18,309 bases of DNA from Streptomyces sp. NRRL F-4489. GTDB lineage: Bacteria > Actinomycetota > Actinomycetes > Streptomycetales > Streptomycetaceae. The DNA lies in contig NZ_LLZI01000016.1 in assembly GCF_001509485.1 (NCBI RefSeq), forward strand, positions 1 to 18,309. Reading direction: 5' to 3'. The notes beneath the pieces are model-generated. The model saw nothing but the letters and a program-made list of their open reading frames with translations, had not been told where the DNA came from and searched no databases. Shown here piece after piece: positions 1-6,820 of this stretch. Made by a program: the position numbers and the translations under genes. Numbering within the stretch: position 1 is the stretch's first letter; every line of letters begins with the position of its first letter.

Positions 1-64
1 GTCCTGGGTGAGCGCGGTCTCCGGGGCGAGCGGGGTGTCCTGGGTGAGCGCGGTCTCCGGGGCG
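1..64. repeat. 36-bp direct repeat, at least two copies, running off the left edge
   Basis: The 28 bases at 1-28 are repeated exactly at 37-64 (both begin GTCCTGGGTGAGCGCGGTCT), a period of 36 bp. Read on the minus strand this is an in-frame 12-residue repeat. More copies may lie beyond the window. Confidence 0.85.
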
Positions 65-180
65 GGGGGTCTGGTGCGCCCGGACGCCGGGGTGGGGCGG
101 GCCGGCGACGGGCTGCCCGCCGGTTCCGTTCGGGCGGTTGGCACGGGGCCGGGTGTCCGGCCGGCGCCGAGTGTGGTCAT
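1..180 (-). CDS. N-terminal part of an unidentified protein, cut by the window edge
   Basis: An open frame runs from an ATG at 180-178 to the left edge without a stop and gives 60 residues starting [17 protein letters not shown] do not recognise the protein. It is rich in Pro, Ala and Thr, and almost every third codon position is G or C, as expected for a real Streptomyces gene. Near the edge a 12-residue unit (PETALTQD plus four residues) begins to repeat, encoded by a 36-bp DNA repeat. A GA-rich stretch (GAGGGGACGGA) lies just upstream and could act as a ribosome site. The gene would diverge from dtd with about 174 bp between them. A disordered N-terminal tail of a regulator or membrane protein is possible but unproven, because everything diagnostic lies outside the window. 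Confidence 0.5.
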   Translation of the reverse strand, partial: MTTLGAGRTPGPVPTARTEPAGSPSPARPTPASGRTRPPAPETALTQDTPLAPETALTQD

Positions 181-354
181 GTATCGTTCCGTCCCCTCGT
201 CCGGTGCCGCATCCAGGGCATGGTGTCCGTGAAACGCACCGCGTGCACGCATCGTGCCACTCCGCACGCTCCGTGTGCAGGGACATGGCACTCGAACGGC
301 CCTTGTGGGGGTACCGGCTCCGGAGCGCCGGGGCGGCCCGGCATGATGGCGGGT
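181..354. other. Divergent intergenic region between the edge gene and dtd
   Basis: This 174-bp gap separates two divergent starts and must hold both promoters. The only box I can propose is CATGAT at 342-347 for dtd. Short inverted pieces such as CACG-CTC-CGTG near 267-277 are too small to interpret. I see no coding sequence here. Confidence 0.5.
342..347 (+). promoter_or_regulatory. Possible -10 box for leaderless dtd
   Basis: CATGAT ends 7 nt before the dtd ATG, the spacing expected if transcription starts at the A of the start codon. It lacks the usual leading T, and no clear -35 is visible, so this is the weakest of the leaderless candidates in the window. Confidence 0.35.
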
Positions 355-780
355 ATGCGAGCTGTGGTGCAGAGAGTGAACGGCGCCCGCGTCGAGGTGG
401 CGGGCGAGACGGTCGGCGAGATCGTCGGGGAAGGGCTGTGCGCGCTGGTCGGCGTCACCCACGACGACACCCCGGCCAAGGCCGCGCAGCTCGCCCGGAA
501 GCTGTGGTCGGTGCGGATCCTCCAGGGCGAGAAGTCCTGCTCGGACACCGGGGCGCCGCTCCTGGTGATCAGCCAGTTCACTCTCTACGGTGACGCCCGC
601 AAGGGCCGCCGCCCCACCTGGAACGCCGCCGCCCCCGGCCCCGTCGCCGAACCCCTCGTCGACGAGGTGGTCACCCAACTCCGCGCCCTCGGCGCCCACG
701 TCGAAACCGGCCGCTTCGGCGCCGACATGAAACTCTCCCTCACCAACGACGGCCCGTTCACGGTGCTGTTGGAGGTCTGA
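355..780 (+). CDS. dtd: D-aminoacyl-tRNA deacylase (D-Tyr-tRNA deacylase)
   Basis: This cytoplasmic enzyme hydrolyses D-amino acids from mischarged tRNAs and so protects translation from D-residues. The protein is 141 residues, the normal length, and starts MRAVVQRV as the family does. Both signature motifs are present: SQFTLYGD at residues 73-80, and NDGPFT at 131-136, which contains the Gly-cisPro pair that enforces chirality from the neighbouring subunit. The frame is open upstream to 220, but the added residues match nothing in the family and the conserved N-terminus begins at 355. There is no Shine-Dalgarno sequence, consistent with a leaderless mRNA. The gene converges on ygfZ across a repeat array. 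Confidence 0.96.
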   Translation: MRAVVQRVNGARVEVAGETVGEIVGEGLCALVGVTHDDTPAKAAQLARKLWSVRILQGEKSCSDTGAPLLVISQFTLYGDARKGRRPTWNAAAPGPVAEPLVDEVVTQLRALGAHVETGRFGADMKLSLTNDGPFTVLLEV

Positions 781-810
781 GGAGCCGGGGGCAGAGGGGC
801 GGGGCGGGGC

Positions 811-1175
811 GAACGGGGGCCGTAGGGGGGATCCGAACGGATCCCGTAGGGGCCCGAAGCCCCCCTTGCGGGGCCCAACGCCGCGCAACCGCAACGTATT
901 CCGCGAGACCCGAACCGGCGCGAGGCGTACCCCTCGCGCGGAGAACGGGCACCGTAGGGGGCAGCCGAACGGATCCCGTAAGGGTCCGAAGGCCCCCTTG
1001 CGGGGCCTCAACGCAGCGCGTACGCAACGTATTCCGCGGGCACGGAACCACCCGAGGCGCACCCCGCGGGCGGGCGAACGGGGCCCGTAGGGGTCAGCCG
1101 AACAGATCCCGTAAGGGACCGAAGTGCCCCCTGCGGGGCCCCAACGCATCAGGAGCGAAAGGTATTCCGCCCCGC
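811..1175. repeat. Three tandem imperfect ~133-bp repeats with internal hairpins
   Basis: The gap between convergent dtd and ygfZ contains three head-to-tail copies starting near 811, 943 and 1076. Landmark GTATTCCGC recurs at 896, 1029 and 1162, exactly 133 bp apart. GATCCCGTA recurs at 840, 972 and 1105. Each copy has a G/C hairpin around TGCGGGGCC (867, 998, 1132); in copy 2 it reads GGCCCC-CTTGC-GGGGCC. Copy 1 has a second perfect 8-bp stem (GCGCGAGG/CCTCGCGC), which is only partly kept in copy 2. No conserved reading frame crosses the copies. The array could end transcription from both sides, encode a structured RNA, or be a genus-specific intergenic repeat. Confidence 0.85.
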
Positions 1176-1213
1176 CCCGCCCCGACAGGCACTCGTTCCC
1201 CCCCGTACGCCCC

Positions 1214-2194
1214 CTACGGCTCCACCACCACCTCCTGGGCCGCCGCCGTCGTGCCTGCGAGCAGCTGGGCGTCCGTGGGGACGTTGCGCTTGATGAGGGC
1301 GAGGGCGATGGGGCCGAGTTCGTGGTGGCGGGCGGAGGTGGTGAGGAAGCCGAGCTGGCGGCCCTCGGGGCCGTCGGCGGCCAGGCGGATCGGGGTGCCG
1401 TGCGGCGGGAGGTGGACGTCGCTGCCGTCCAGGTGCAGGAAGACCAGGCGGCGCGGCGGCTTGCCGAGGTTCTGGACCCGGGCGACGGTCTCCTGCCCGC
1501 GGTAGCAGCCCTTCTGGAGGTGGACCGCGACGCCGATCCAGCCGACCTCGTGCGGGATGGTGCGGTGGTCGGTCTCCAGGCCCAGACGGGGCCGGTGCGC
1601 CTCGACGCGCAGCGCCTCCAGGGCCAGGATGCCGATCGCGGGCCCGTGGGCCGCGGCGAACGGCTCCAGCCCGGCGCGGGGCAGGAAGAGGTCGCGGCCG
1701 TGCGGGGTCTCCCGGACGACGGTGCCCTCCGGGGCCTCGGTGATCGAGCCGGCCGGGAGGTGGACCACGGCGAACTCGCCGGTGCGGTCGGCGACCTCGA
1801 CCCGGTAGAAGAACTTCATGCTCTCCAGGTAGGCGATCAGCGCCTCCTGCGTGCCGGGCTCGGTGTGCATCCACGTCGTCCCGCCGTCGTCCACGAGCTG
1901 GACGGCGTGCTCGACGTGGCCGTGCGCGGAGAGGATCAGCGCCTCGGTGGCCTGACCGGGCGGGAGTTCGCTGACGTGCTGGGTCAGCAGCAGATGCAGC
2001 CAGCTCAGCCGGTCGGGGCCGCTGACGGTGACCACACCGCGGTGCGAGAGGTCCACGAAGCCGGAGCCGTCGGCGAGCGCGCGTTGCTCCCGGAACAGAT
2101 CGCCGTAGTGCGCGGCGACGCCTTCGTCGGGGGCCTCGGCGGGGACGGCGCCGGGCAGCGACAGCAGGGGGCTGGCGGATGAATGTCGCAGCAT
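1214..2194 (-). CDS. ygfZ: YgfZ/GcvT-like folate-binding protein
   Basis: YgfZ-family proteins bind tetrahydrofolate and assist repair or assembly of certain Fe-S enzymes. They are related to the T protein of glycine cleavage. The 326-residue product carries the family motif KGCYRGQE at 228-235, whose Cys is the conserved functional residue, and it has the usual family length. The ATG at 2194 is preceded by TAGGCT with 6 nt between, so the gene probably has its own leaderless promoter although it starts only 30 bp after the nur stop. It ends TAG at 1214, facing the repeat array. The naming follows the motif and overall fold similarity; the client proteins are unknown. Confidence 0.93.
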   Translation of the reverse strand: MLRHSSASPLLSLPGAVPAEAPDEGVAAHYGDLFREQRALADGSGFVDLSHRGVVTVSGPDRLSWLHLLLTQHVSELPPGQATEALILSAHGHVEHAVQLVDDGGTTWMHTEPGTQEALIAYLESMKFFYRVEVADRTGEFAVVHLPAGSITEAPEGTVVRETPHGRDLFLPRAGLEPFAAAHGPAIGILALEALRVEAHRPRLGLETDHRTIPHEVGWIGVAVHLQKGCYRGQETVARVQNLGKPPRRLVFLHLDGSDVHLPPHGTPIRLAADGPEGRQLGFLTTSARHHELGPIALALIKRNVPTDAQLLAGTTAAAQEVVVEP

Positions 2195-2200
2195 GGCCCC

Positions 2201-2206
2201 AGCCTA
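2201..2206 (-). promoter_or_regulatory. -10 box of leaderless ygfZ promoter
   Basis: Minus-strand TAGGCT is followed by GGGGCC (6 nt) and then the ygfZ ATG. There is no Shine-Dalgarno sequence. The box lies between the nur stop and ygfZ, so ygfZ need not depend on nur transcription. No good -35 is visible. Confidence 0.6.
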
Positions 2207-2224
2207 CGGCCAGGGGCGGGGGTA

Positions 2225-2812
2225 CTACCCGTCCGCCGGGGCGGTCCCCTCGTTCCCCGGGGCGGTCCCGCCGCCGTGAGCACCATGAGCGCCCCGGCCG
2301 GCCCCGCCCCCGTGAGCACCATGAGCACCCCGCCCGGCCCCGCCGCCCTCGGCAGACGCGGCCCGGCCGCCCCCGGCACCGCCGTCCTCCGCCGCCCGCC
2401 CGCTGCACCCCGCGCACCGGCCGAAGATCGCGAAGTGCTTCAGGTCGGTGTCGAAGCCGAACCGCTCGCGCAGCGTCGCGGTGAACGGCTCGGCGACCGA
2501 CAGGTCCGCCTCGATGACGTCGGTGCAGTCCCGGCACACCAGGTGGATGTGGTGGTGGCGGTCGGCGAGGTGGTACGTGGGCGCGCCGTGCCCGAGGTGG
2601 GCGTGGCTGACCAGCCCCAGCTCCTCCAGCAGCTCCAGCGTGCGGTAGACGGTGGAGATGTTGACCCCGCCGGCGGTCTTGCGGACCTCGGTGAGGATGT
2701 CGTCCGGAGTGGCGTGCTCCAGTCTGTCGACGGCCTCCAGGACCAGTTGCCGCTGCGGGGTCAGGCGGTAGCCGCGCCTGCGGAGGTCGCTCTGCCAGTC
2801 GGTGGTCACCAC
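2225..2812 (-). CDS. nur: Nickel-responsive Fur-family repressor Nur, with a Gly/His-rich tail
   Basis: Nur is the Fur-family repressor that, with nickel bound, controls nickel uptake and superoxide dismutase genes in Streptomyces. Starting at the GTG at 2812, residue numbers line up with my recollection of S. coelicolor Nur: H70, H72 and H126 (nickel site) and H33, H86, H88 and H90 (second metal site) are all present. Two CxxC pairs are at 93-96 and 133-136. The winged-helix part begins GYRLTPQRQLVLEAVD. The product is 195 residues, whereas S. coelicolor Nur, as I recall it, is about 145. The extra part after the second CxxC is Gly-rich and contains two 12-residue repeats with AHGAHGG. A second GTG at 2809 is possible, but the promoter position favours 2812. 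ygfZ follows 30 bp downstream. Confidence 0.92.
   Translation of the reverse strand: MVTTDWQSDLRRRGYRLTPQRQLVLEAVDRLEHATPDDILTEVRKTAGGVNISTVYRTLELLEELGLVSHAHLGHGAPTYHLADRHHHIHLVCRDCTDVIEADLSVAEPFTATLRERFGFDTDLKHFAIFGRCAGCSGRAAEDGGAGGGRAASAEGGGAGRGAHGAHGGGAGRGAHGAHGGGTAPGNEGTAPADG
2276..2347 (-). repeat. Two 36-bp tandem repeats inside the 3' end of nur
   Basis: GTGAGCACCATGAGC occurs at 2276 and again at 2312 on the plus strand, giving two 36-bp units with a few differences. In the nur frame they encode two copies of a 12-residue Gly/Ala/Arg/His unit containing GRGAHGAHGGG. The unit length is a multiple of three, so copy-number change would keep the reading frame. Confidence 0.85.
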
Positions 2813-2818
2813 ACGGCC

Positions 2819-2824
2819 AGTGTA
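2819..2824 (-). promoter_or_regulatory. -10 box of leaderless nur promoter
   Basis: Minus-strand TACACT is followed by GGCCGT (6 nt) and the first of two consecutive GTG codons at 2812. This spacing supports 2812 as both transcription and translation start. No TTGAC-like -35 is visible; that position is covered by a 16-bp direct repeat. Confidence 0.6.
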
Positions 2825-2834
2825 GGAGGCCGGT

Positions 2835-2876
2835 CCGGCGGCCCGCACGCTCCGCGGCGCCCGGCGGCCCGCACGC
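2835..2876. repeat. 16-bp perfect direct repeat upstream of nur
   Basis: CCGGCGGCCCGCACGC occurs at 2835-2850 and 2861-2876, a 26-bp period. The first copy covers the expected -35 region of the nur promoter. It may be a regulator site or simply a local duplication. It is not the AT-containing palindrome expected for a Nur box. Confidence 0.6.
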
Positions 2877-2897
2877 GCCACGGCGGCAGGTGGCGCG
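2874..2897 (-). terminator. Hairpin terminator after the binding-protein gene
   Basis: Perfect 8-bp stem CGCGCCAC/GTGGCGCG with an 8-nt loop, 13 nt beyond the stop of the binding-protein gene. There is no T-run, as is common for Streptomyces terminators. It separates the import operon from nur. Confidence 0.6.
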
Positions 2898-2910
2898 CAC
2901 GCCGCGCGGC

Positions 2911-3987
2911 TCATTCGGCGCGTACGTTCCGCAGATAGCGGGCCAGGTCGGTGACCGCGGCCGCGTTGCGCGGGCTTTCGACCAGTTCGGCGTAGTCCAT
3001 GACGTAAATGCGGTGGTTTTTGATCGCGGAGACGTTGGCCAGGGGGGCGTAGGACTCCAGGAACGCCTTTTTCTGGTCCGCCGAGGTCTCGCCGTAGTTG
3101 TTGATCACGATGACGTCGGGGTCGCGGGCGACGACGGTCTCCCAGCCGACGGTGGTCCAGGAGTCCGCCAGGTCCGCCATCACGTTCTCGCCGCCGGCCT
3201 TGGTGATGATGTCGTGCGGCCCGGCGTAGCGGCCGGCGGTCAGCGGCTTGTCCCGGCCGTCGTCGTAGAGGAAGACGGTGGGCCGGTGGGCCGGGGCCTT
3301 CGCGGCGGCCTCGGCGATCTGCTGGCGGTACGAGCGGATCAGGGCCTGCGCGCGGTCCTCGACGCCGAAGAGCTTCCCGAGCGCGGCCAGGTCGGTGTAG
3401 AGCGCCTCCAGCGGCGGCATCACACCGCGGGCGCCGCCGCCGGCCGCGTGGTGGCAGGACTCGGTGAGGACGTACGAGTCGATGCCGAGCTTCTTCAGCG
3501 CGGCGGGGGTCAGACCGCTGCCCTCGCCGAAGCCGTAGTTCCAGCCGGCGAAGACCAGATCGGCCTTGGCGTCCAGGGCGATCTCCTTGGTGAGGGTCTT
3601 CTTCGACAGCCAGCGGACCTTGCCGTACGCGGCCTTCCAGGGGACCTTGCTCAGATCGCCCTTGTCGTCGGGCATGACGTAACCGGCCATCCGGTCCTCC
3701 AGGCCCAGCGCGAACATGATCTCGGTGATGCCGACGTCGTTGGTGACGACCCGGCGCGGGGTGCGCGGATAGGTGGTCGGCACGCCGCAGTTGGTGACGG
3801 TGACGGGGCGGTCGCCGCCGGCGGCGCCGGGGCGGGCGGGCTCCTCCGCCACCCGGGCGCCGCATCCGGTGAGCGACAGCCCGAGCGCCAGCACGGCGAG
3901 CAGAGCGGCGGGACGGCGCGTACGGGCCCCGATACGACGGCGACGGACGCGGCGGCTACGGACGACGACAACGGTAGCGGTTCTCAT
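2911..3987 (-). CDS. Cobalamin-type ABC transporter substrate-binding lipoprotein (BtuF/FhuD-like)
   Basis: This is the extracytoplasmic binding protein of a cobalamin/iron-complex importer. The 358-residue product has an Arg-rich N-region, a hydrophobic stretch (residues 27-38) and a lipobox LTGC with Cys42 as the likely lipidated residue. The rest matches class III binding proteins: two alpha/beta lobes with motifs such as RVVTNDVGITEIMFALG near the start and a C-terminal LARYLR. Its ATG overlaps the ATPase stop as ATGA, so translation is probably coupled. It is the last gene of the operon and is followed by a hairpin. Fold alone would allow a siderophore as ligand, but the upstream cobalamin riboswitch favours cobalamin or a cobinamide-like corrinoid. 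Confidence 0.9.
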   Translation of the reverse strand: MRTATVVVVRSRRVRRRRIGARTRRPAALLAVLALGLSLTGCGARVAEEPARPGAAGGDRPVTVTNCGVPTTYPRTPRRVVTNDVGITEIMFALGLEDRMAGYVMPDDKGDLSKVPWKAAYGKVRWLSKKTLTKEIALDAKADLVFAGWNYGFGEGSGLTPAALKKLGIDSYVLTESCHHAAGGGARGVMPPLEALYTDLAALGKLFGVEDRAQALIRSYRQQIAEAAAKAPAHRPTVFLYDDGRDKPLTAGRYAGPHDIITKAGGENVMADLADSWTTVGWETVVARDPDVIVINNYGETSADQKKAFLESYAPLANVSAIKNHRIYVMDYAELVESPRNAAAVTDLARYLRNVRAE

Positions 3988-4772
3988 ACGGAAGTCCTCG
4001 CGTTCTCGGTCAGGCGGTCGAACAGCAGCTGGACGGCGCCCGTTTCGGGATGCGGTACGCGGTGCGCGCGGACGCCGAAGACCTCGGCCAGCAGCTTTGG
4101 CGTCAGGACGTCGTGCGGCGGGCCGGACGCGGCGATCCGCCCGCCGGCCAGGACGTACAGCTCATCGCAGTGCACGGCGGCGAGGTTGAGGTCGTGCAGT
4201 GCGGCCAGCACCGTCAGGCGGCTGTCCCGGACGAGGGCCAGGACCTCCAACTGCTGGGCGATGTCGAGGTGGTTGGTGGGTTCGTCCAGGACCAGTACGC
4301 GCGGTTCCTGGGCGAGCGCGCGGGCGATCAGGACGCGCTGCTTCTCGCCGCCGGACAGGCCGAGGAAACCGCGGTGCGCCAAGTGGTCCGCGCCGACCCG
4401 CTCCAGGGCGCGGGCGCAGATCTCCCGGTCGGCGGCGCTGGGCGCGCCGGAGCCGCGCTGGTGGGGCAGCCGGCCCATCGCGACGACCTCGGCGGCGGTG
4501 AAGTCGAAGTCGGTACCGCCCTCCTGGGGCAGCGCGGCCAGCCGGCGGGCCGCCTCGCGGGCGGTCAGCGCGTGCAGATCGGTGCCGTCCAGGCGGACCG
4601 CGCCGGCGGCCGGCCGCAGCGCCCGGTAGACGCAGCGCAGCAGCGTCGACTTGCCGCTGCCGTTGGGGCCGACGAGGCCGATGAGGCGCCCGCTGCCCGC
4701 GGTGAGGGTGACGTCGTGGACCAGGCGCCGCCCGGCGACCTCCACCGACACCCCGGTGATCTCCAGCCGCAT
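3984..4772 (-). CDS. Cobalamin-type ABC transporter ATP-binding protein (BtuD/FecE-like)
   Basis: This cytoplasmic ATPase drives the importer. The 262-residue product has Walker A GPNGSGKST (35-43), signature LSGGEKQR (139-146), Walker B with catalytic Glu VLVLDEP (159-165) and switch His193, so it should be fully active. Length and the NHLD segment fit the BtuD/FecE subfamily. The ATG at 4772 shares its A with the TGA stop of the permease gene (TGATG), and the stop overlaps the start of the binding-protein gene by 4 nt. Three genes joined by 1- and 4-nt overlaps indicate one transcript and coupled translation. The frame stays open upstream, but those residues are the shadow of the permease gene. 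Confidence 0.95.
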   Translation of the reverse strand: MRLEITGVSVEVAGRRLVHDVTLTAGSGRLIGLVGPNGSGKSTLLRCVYRALRPAAGAVRLDGTDLHALTAREAARRLAALPQEGGTDFDFTAAEVVAMGRLPHQRGSGAPSAADREICARALERVGADHLAHRGFLGLSGGEKQRVLIARALAQEPRVLVLDEPTNHLDIAQQLEVLALVRDSRLTVLAALHDLNLAAVHCDELYVLAGGRIAASGPPHDVLTPKLLAEVFGVRAHRVPHPETGAVQLLFDRLTENARTSV

Positions 4773-5869
4773 CAGGCACCGCCTCCGAAGGTGTAGCCGC
4801 GCCGCCGCATCAGCAGCACGAAGCAGGGCACGCCGATCACCGCGGTGATCACCCCGACGGGGAGTTCGACGGGCGCCAGCAGCACCCGGGACAGCAGATC
4901 GACCCAGACCAGCAGGACCGCGCCGAGCAGCGGGGCGACGGCCAGCACCCGGCGGTGGTCGGCGCCGACCAGCATCCGGGTGGCGTGCGGCACCATCAGC
5001 CCGACGAAGCCGATCGCGCCGCTGACCGCGACCACCGCGCCGGTCGCCGCCGCGGCCACCACGAACAGCTCGCGGCGCAGCCGCCCGGGGTCCACCCCGA
5101 GCGCGGCGGCGGTCTCGTCGCCCATCGCCAGCGCGTTCAGCCGGCCGGCCGAGCACCACAGGTGGACCAGGGCCCCGGCGACCGCCAGCGCGGCGATCGG
5201 TACGGAGCCCCAGCCGGCGCCGCTGAGGCTGCCGAGCAGCCACATCATCGCCGAACGGGCCGCCTCGCCGCGGTCGGCGGTGAACACCATCAGGGTGGTG
5301 ACCGCGGAGAAGCCGTAGTACAGCGCGGTGCCGGTGAGCACCAGCCGCATCGGGGTCAGGCCGTGCGCGGTGCGGGCGGCGGCGTAGACCAGGGCCATCG
5401 CCGCCAGCGCCGAGGCGAACGCGGACACCGACAGCGCCCACACGCCCAGCGCCGCGAGCGCGCCGAAGAGGAGGACGGCGTTGGCGCCGACCGCCGCGCC
5501 GGAGGAGATGCCCAGCACGAACGGGTCGGCGAGCGCGTTGCGGACCAGCGCCTGCACCGCGACACCGATCGCCGACAGCCCGGCGCCGACCACCGCGGCC
5601 AGCACCGCGCGCGGGAACCGCAGCTCCCACACGATGGTGTACGCGGCGGTCTCGTCCGGCCGGATGGTGCCGCCGGTCAGCCCGGCGCCGAGGTGGCGCA
5701 GCACCTGCGGCCAGCCGATGCCGGCGGCGCCGAGCGCGGTCCCGCACAGCAGCGAGACGAGCAGCACGGCGGCGAGGGCGGCGGCGAGCGCTCCGGCCGG
5801 CGGGCCCGTACGGGCGGCCGGCGGGCCGGCGCGGAGGTCGGGGGTGGTGGGGGCGGCGGTGCGCGCCAA
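4772..5869 (-). CDS. Cobalamin-type ABC transporter permease (BtuC/FecCD family)
   Basis: This is the membrane channel subunit of the importer. The 365-residue product begins with a short Pro/Ala-rich cytoplasmic segment and then has about nine or ten hydrophobic segments from residue 27 on. FecCD-family landmarks are present: RFPRAVLAAVVGAGLSAIG, NALADPFVLGISSGAA, and GFVGLMVPHATRMLVG, the segment that contacts the ATPase. The start is TTG at 5869. I found no ATG, GTG or TTG in the same frame back to the riboswitch, and GAAGG sits 9 nt upstream. That GAAGG lies in a small AGCC-GAA-GGCT hairpin, so ribosome access may be regulated. It is the first gene of the operon, 115 nt downstream of the riboswitch B12 box. 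Confidence 0.93.
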   Translation of the reverse strand: MARTAAPTTPDLRAGPPAARTGPPAGALAAALAAVLLVSLLCGTALGAAGIGWPQVLRHLGAGLTGGTIRPDETAAYTIVWELRFPRAVLAAVVGAGLSAIGVAVQALVRNALADPFVLGISSGAAVGANAVLLFGALAALGVWALSVSAFASALAAMALVYAAARTAHGLTPMRLVLTGTALYYGFSAVTTLMVFTADRGEAARSAMMWLLGSLSGAGWGSVPIAALAVAGALVHLWCSAGRLNALAMGDETAAALGVDPGRLRRELFVVAAAATGAVVAVSGAIGFVGLMVPHATRMLVGADHRRVLAVAPLLGAVLLVWVDLLSRVLLAPVELPVGVITAVIGVPCFVLLMRRRGYTFGGGA

Positions 5870-5983
5870 GGTGGTCAGCCTTCGGCTCGGGCCGCGTGCG
5901 TACGGAAAGGAGCGGCGGCCCGGAGCCGGGCGATCGGCGGCGTCCCCTCGCAGTCCACGGCGAGTTGGTGAGGATCCGGCGCC

Positions 5984-6135
5984 GCCGCGGGCGATCGGGC
6001 TCGCGGAGCGCGGCCCCGGGCGGGGCCGTTCCGCTTACCGTTGCGGGTCAGCGCCGGACTCTCACCGGACTTCCCCCGCGGGGCGCGTCGTGTGCGGTTG
6101 TGCGGTGGTGCCCGGCGGCATCGGCCGGACGGGCA
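5984..6135 (-). ncRNA. Cobalamin (B12) riboswitch controlling the import operon
   Basis: On the minus strand the core at 6076-6031 contains GGGGGAAGTCCGGTGAGAGT, then CCGGCGCTGACC, then CCGCAACGGTAAGCGG. This is the conserved core of the adenosylcobalamin riboswitch class. It is followed by a GGCCCC/GGGGCC hairpin and a B12-box variant, AGCCCGATCGCCCGCGG (about 6002-5985), similar to the E. coli btuB box. The core is clear; the outer limits are approximate. It precedes the permease start by 115 nt. Control at the level of translation is likely, because the leader shows no terminator with a T-run. Excess cobalamin should turn the operon off. Confidence 0.92.
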
Positions 6136-6138
6136 CCG

Positions 6139-6159
6139 GCCGGGCCGCGCGGGCCCGGC
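6139..6159 (-). terminator. Hairpin after the FABP-family gene
   Basis: Perfect 8-bp stem GCCGGGCC/GGCCCGGC with a 5-nt loop, starting 6 nt beyond the FABP stop codon. It abuts the 5' side of the riboswitch. Confidence 0.55.
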
Positions 6160-6165
6160 GGGCGG

Positions 6166-6753
6166 TCAGCCCTCGTACGGCGTGCCGTCGGGGCGGAAGA
6201 AGGAGACGCCGTCGGGCATGTCGTCGGGCAGGCTCTCGGCCCACTCCTTGAGGTCGGCGACCTTCTTCAGGTGCGCGGACATGTACGGGCGCAGCGCCAC
6301 CTCGGGGGTGGAGCGCTCGCCGACCCACATCAGGTCGCCCTTGACGTAGCCGTAGAGCCGCTTGCCGCCGCTGTACGGGCCGGCCGCCGCGGTGCGCGCG
6401 ATGGCGTCGGTGGCCAGGTCGATCTGGGGCTTCTTGTCGGCCAGCTCGCCGTACCAGATCTCCACGACGCCCTGGTCGCGGGTCATCACGACCTCGACCT
6501 TGCGGTCCGCGTCGATCCGCCAGAAGCCGGACTCGGTCTCCAGCGGGCGGACCTGCTTGCCCTCGCTGTCGAGCACCCAGGAGCGGGAGGTGTATTCGAG
6601 GAAGTCGCGGCCGTCGTGGCTGAAGACGACTTCCTGGCCGAAGTTGCACTTGTCGGCGCCGGGGAAGTCGAAGACGCCCGCGCCCTCCCAGCGGCCGAGG
6701 AGGAAGGCGAGCGGCACCAGCGACGGGTTCAGGTCGGACGGGATCTCGATCAT
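6166..6753 (-). CDS. FABP-family heme-binding beta-barrel protein (nitrobindin/DUF1794-like)
   Basis: This family forms a small ten-stranded beta-barrel; the better-studied members (nitrobindins, for example M. tuberculosis Rv2717c as I recall it) bind ferric heme and react with nitric oxide or peroxynitrite. The 195-residue product has the N-terminal FLLGRWEGAG motif (18-26) and His161 in MSAHLKKV, in the place of the heme-ligand His of nitrobindins. The start at 6753 (MIEIPSDLNP) is preferred over the in-frame position 6804, because the extra residues do not resemble the family. It is about 20 residues longer at the C-terminus than Rv2717c. It lies 67 bp downstream of the small membrane peptide gene and may share its promoter. 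Heme binding is inferred, not shown. Confidence 0.88.
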   Translation of the reverse strand: MIEIPSDLNPSLVPLAFLLGRWEGAGVFDFPGADKCNFGQEVVFSHDGRDFLEYTSRSWVLDSEGKQVRPLETESGFWRIDADRKVEVVMTRDQGVVEIWYGELADKKPQIDLATDAIARTAAAGPYSGGKRLYGYVKGDLMWVGERSTPEVALRPYMSAHLKKVADLKEWAESLPDDMPDGVSFFRPDGTPYEG

Positions 6754-6820
6754 GAGCTCAGGCGATCTGTCGGGTTTCGGCAGGGGCGCGCGCGGCGCTC
6801 CCAAGGGCGGGGGTGGGCGG

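Noticed and set aside
220..354. N-terminal extension of dtd
   Set aside because: The family N-terminus MRAVVQRV begins at 355 and the upstream residues are not conserved.
811..1175. CRISPR array or insertion sequence
   Set aside because: The units are tandem without unique spacers of regular length, and there is no transposase or terminal inverted repeat.
1124..2182. Long plus-strand open frames opposite ygfZ, nur and the import operon (to about 5971)
   Set aside because: They are antisense shadows of recognised minus-strand genes. Their translations are rich in Arg, Gly and Ala without family motifs, as expected from very high GC.
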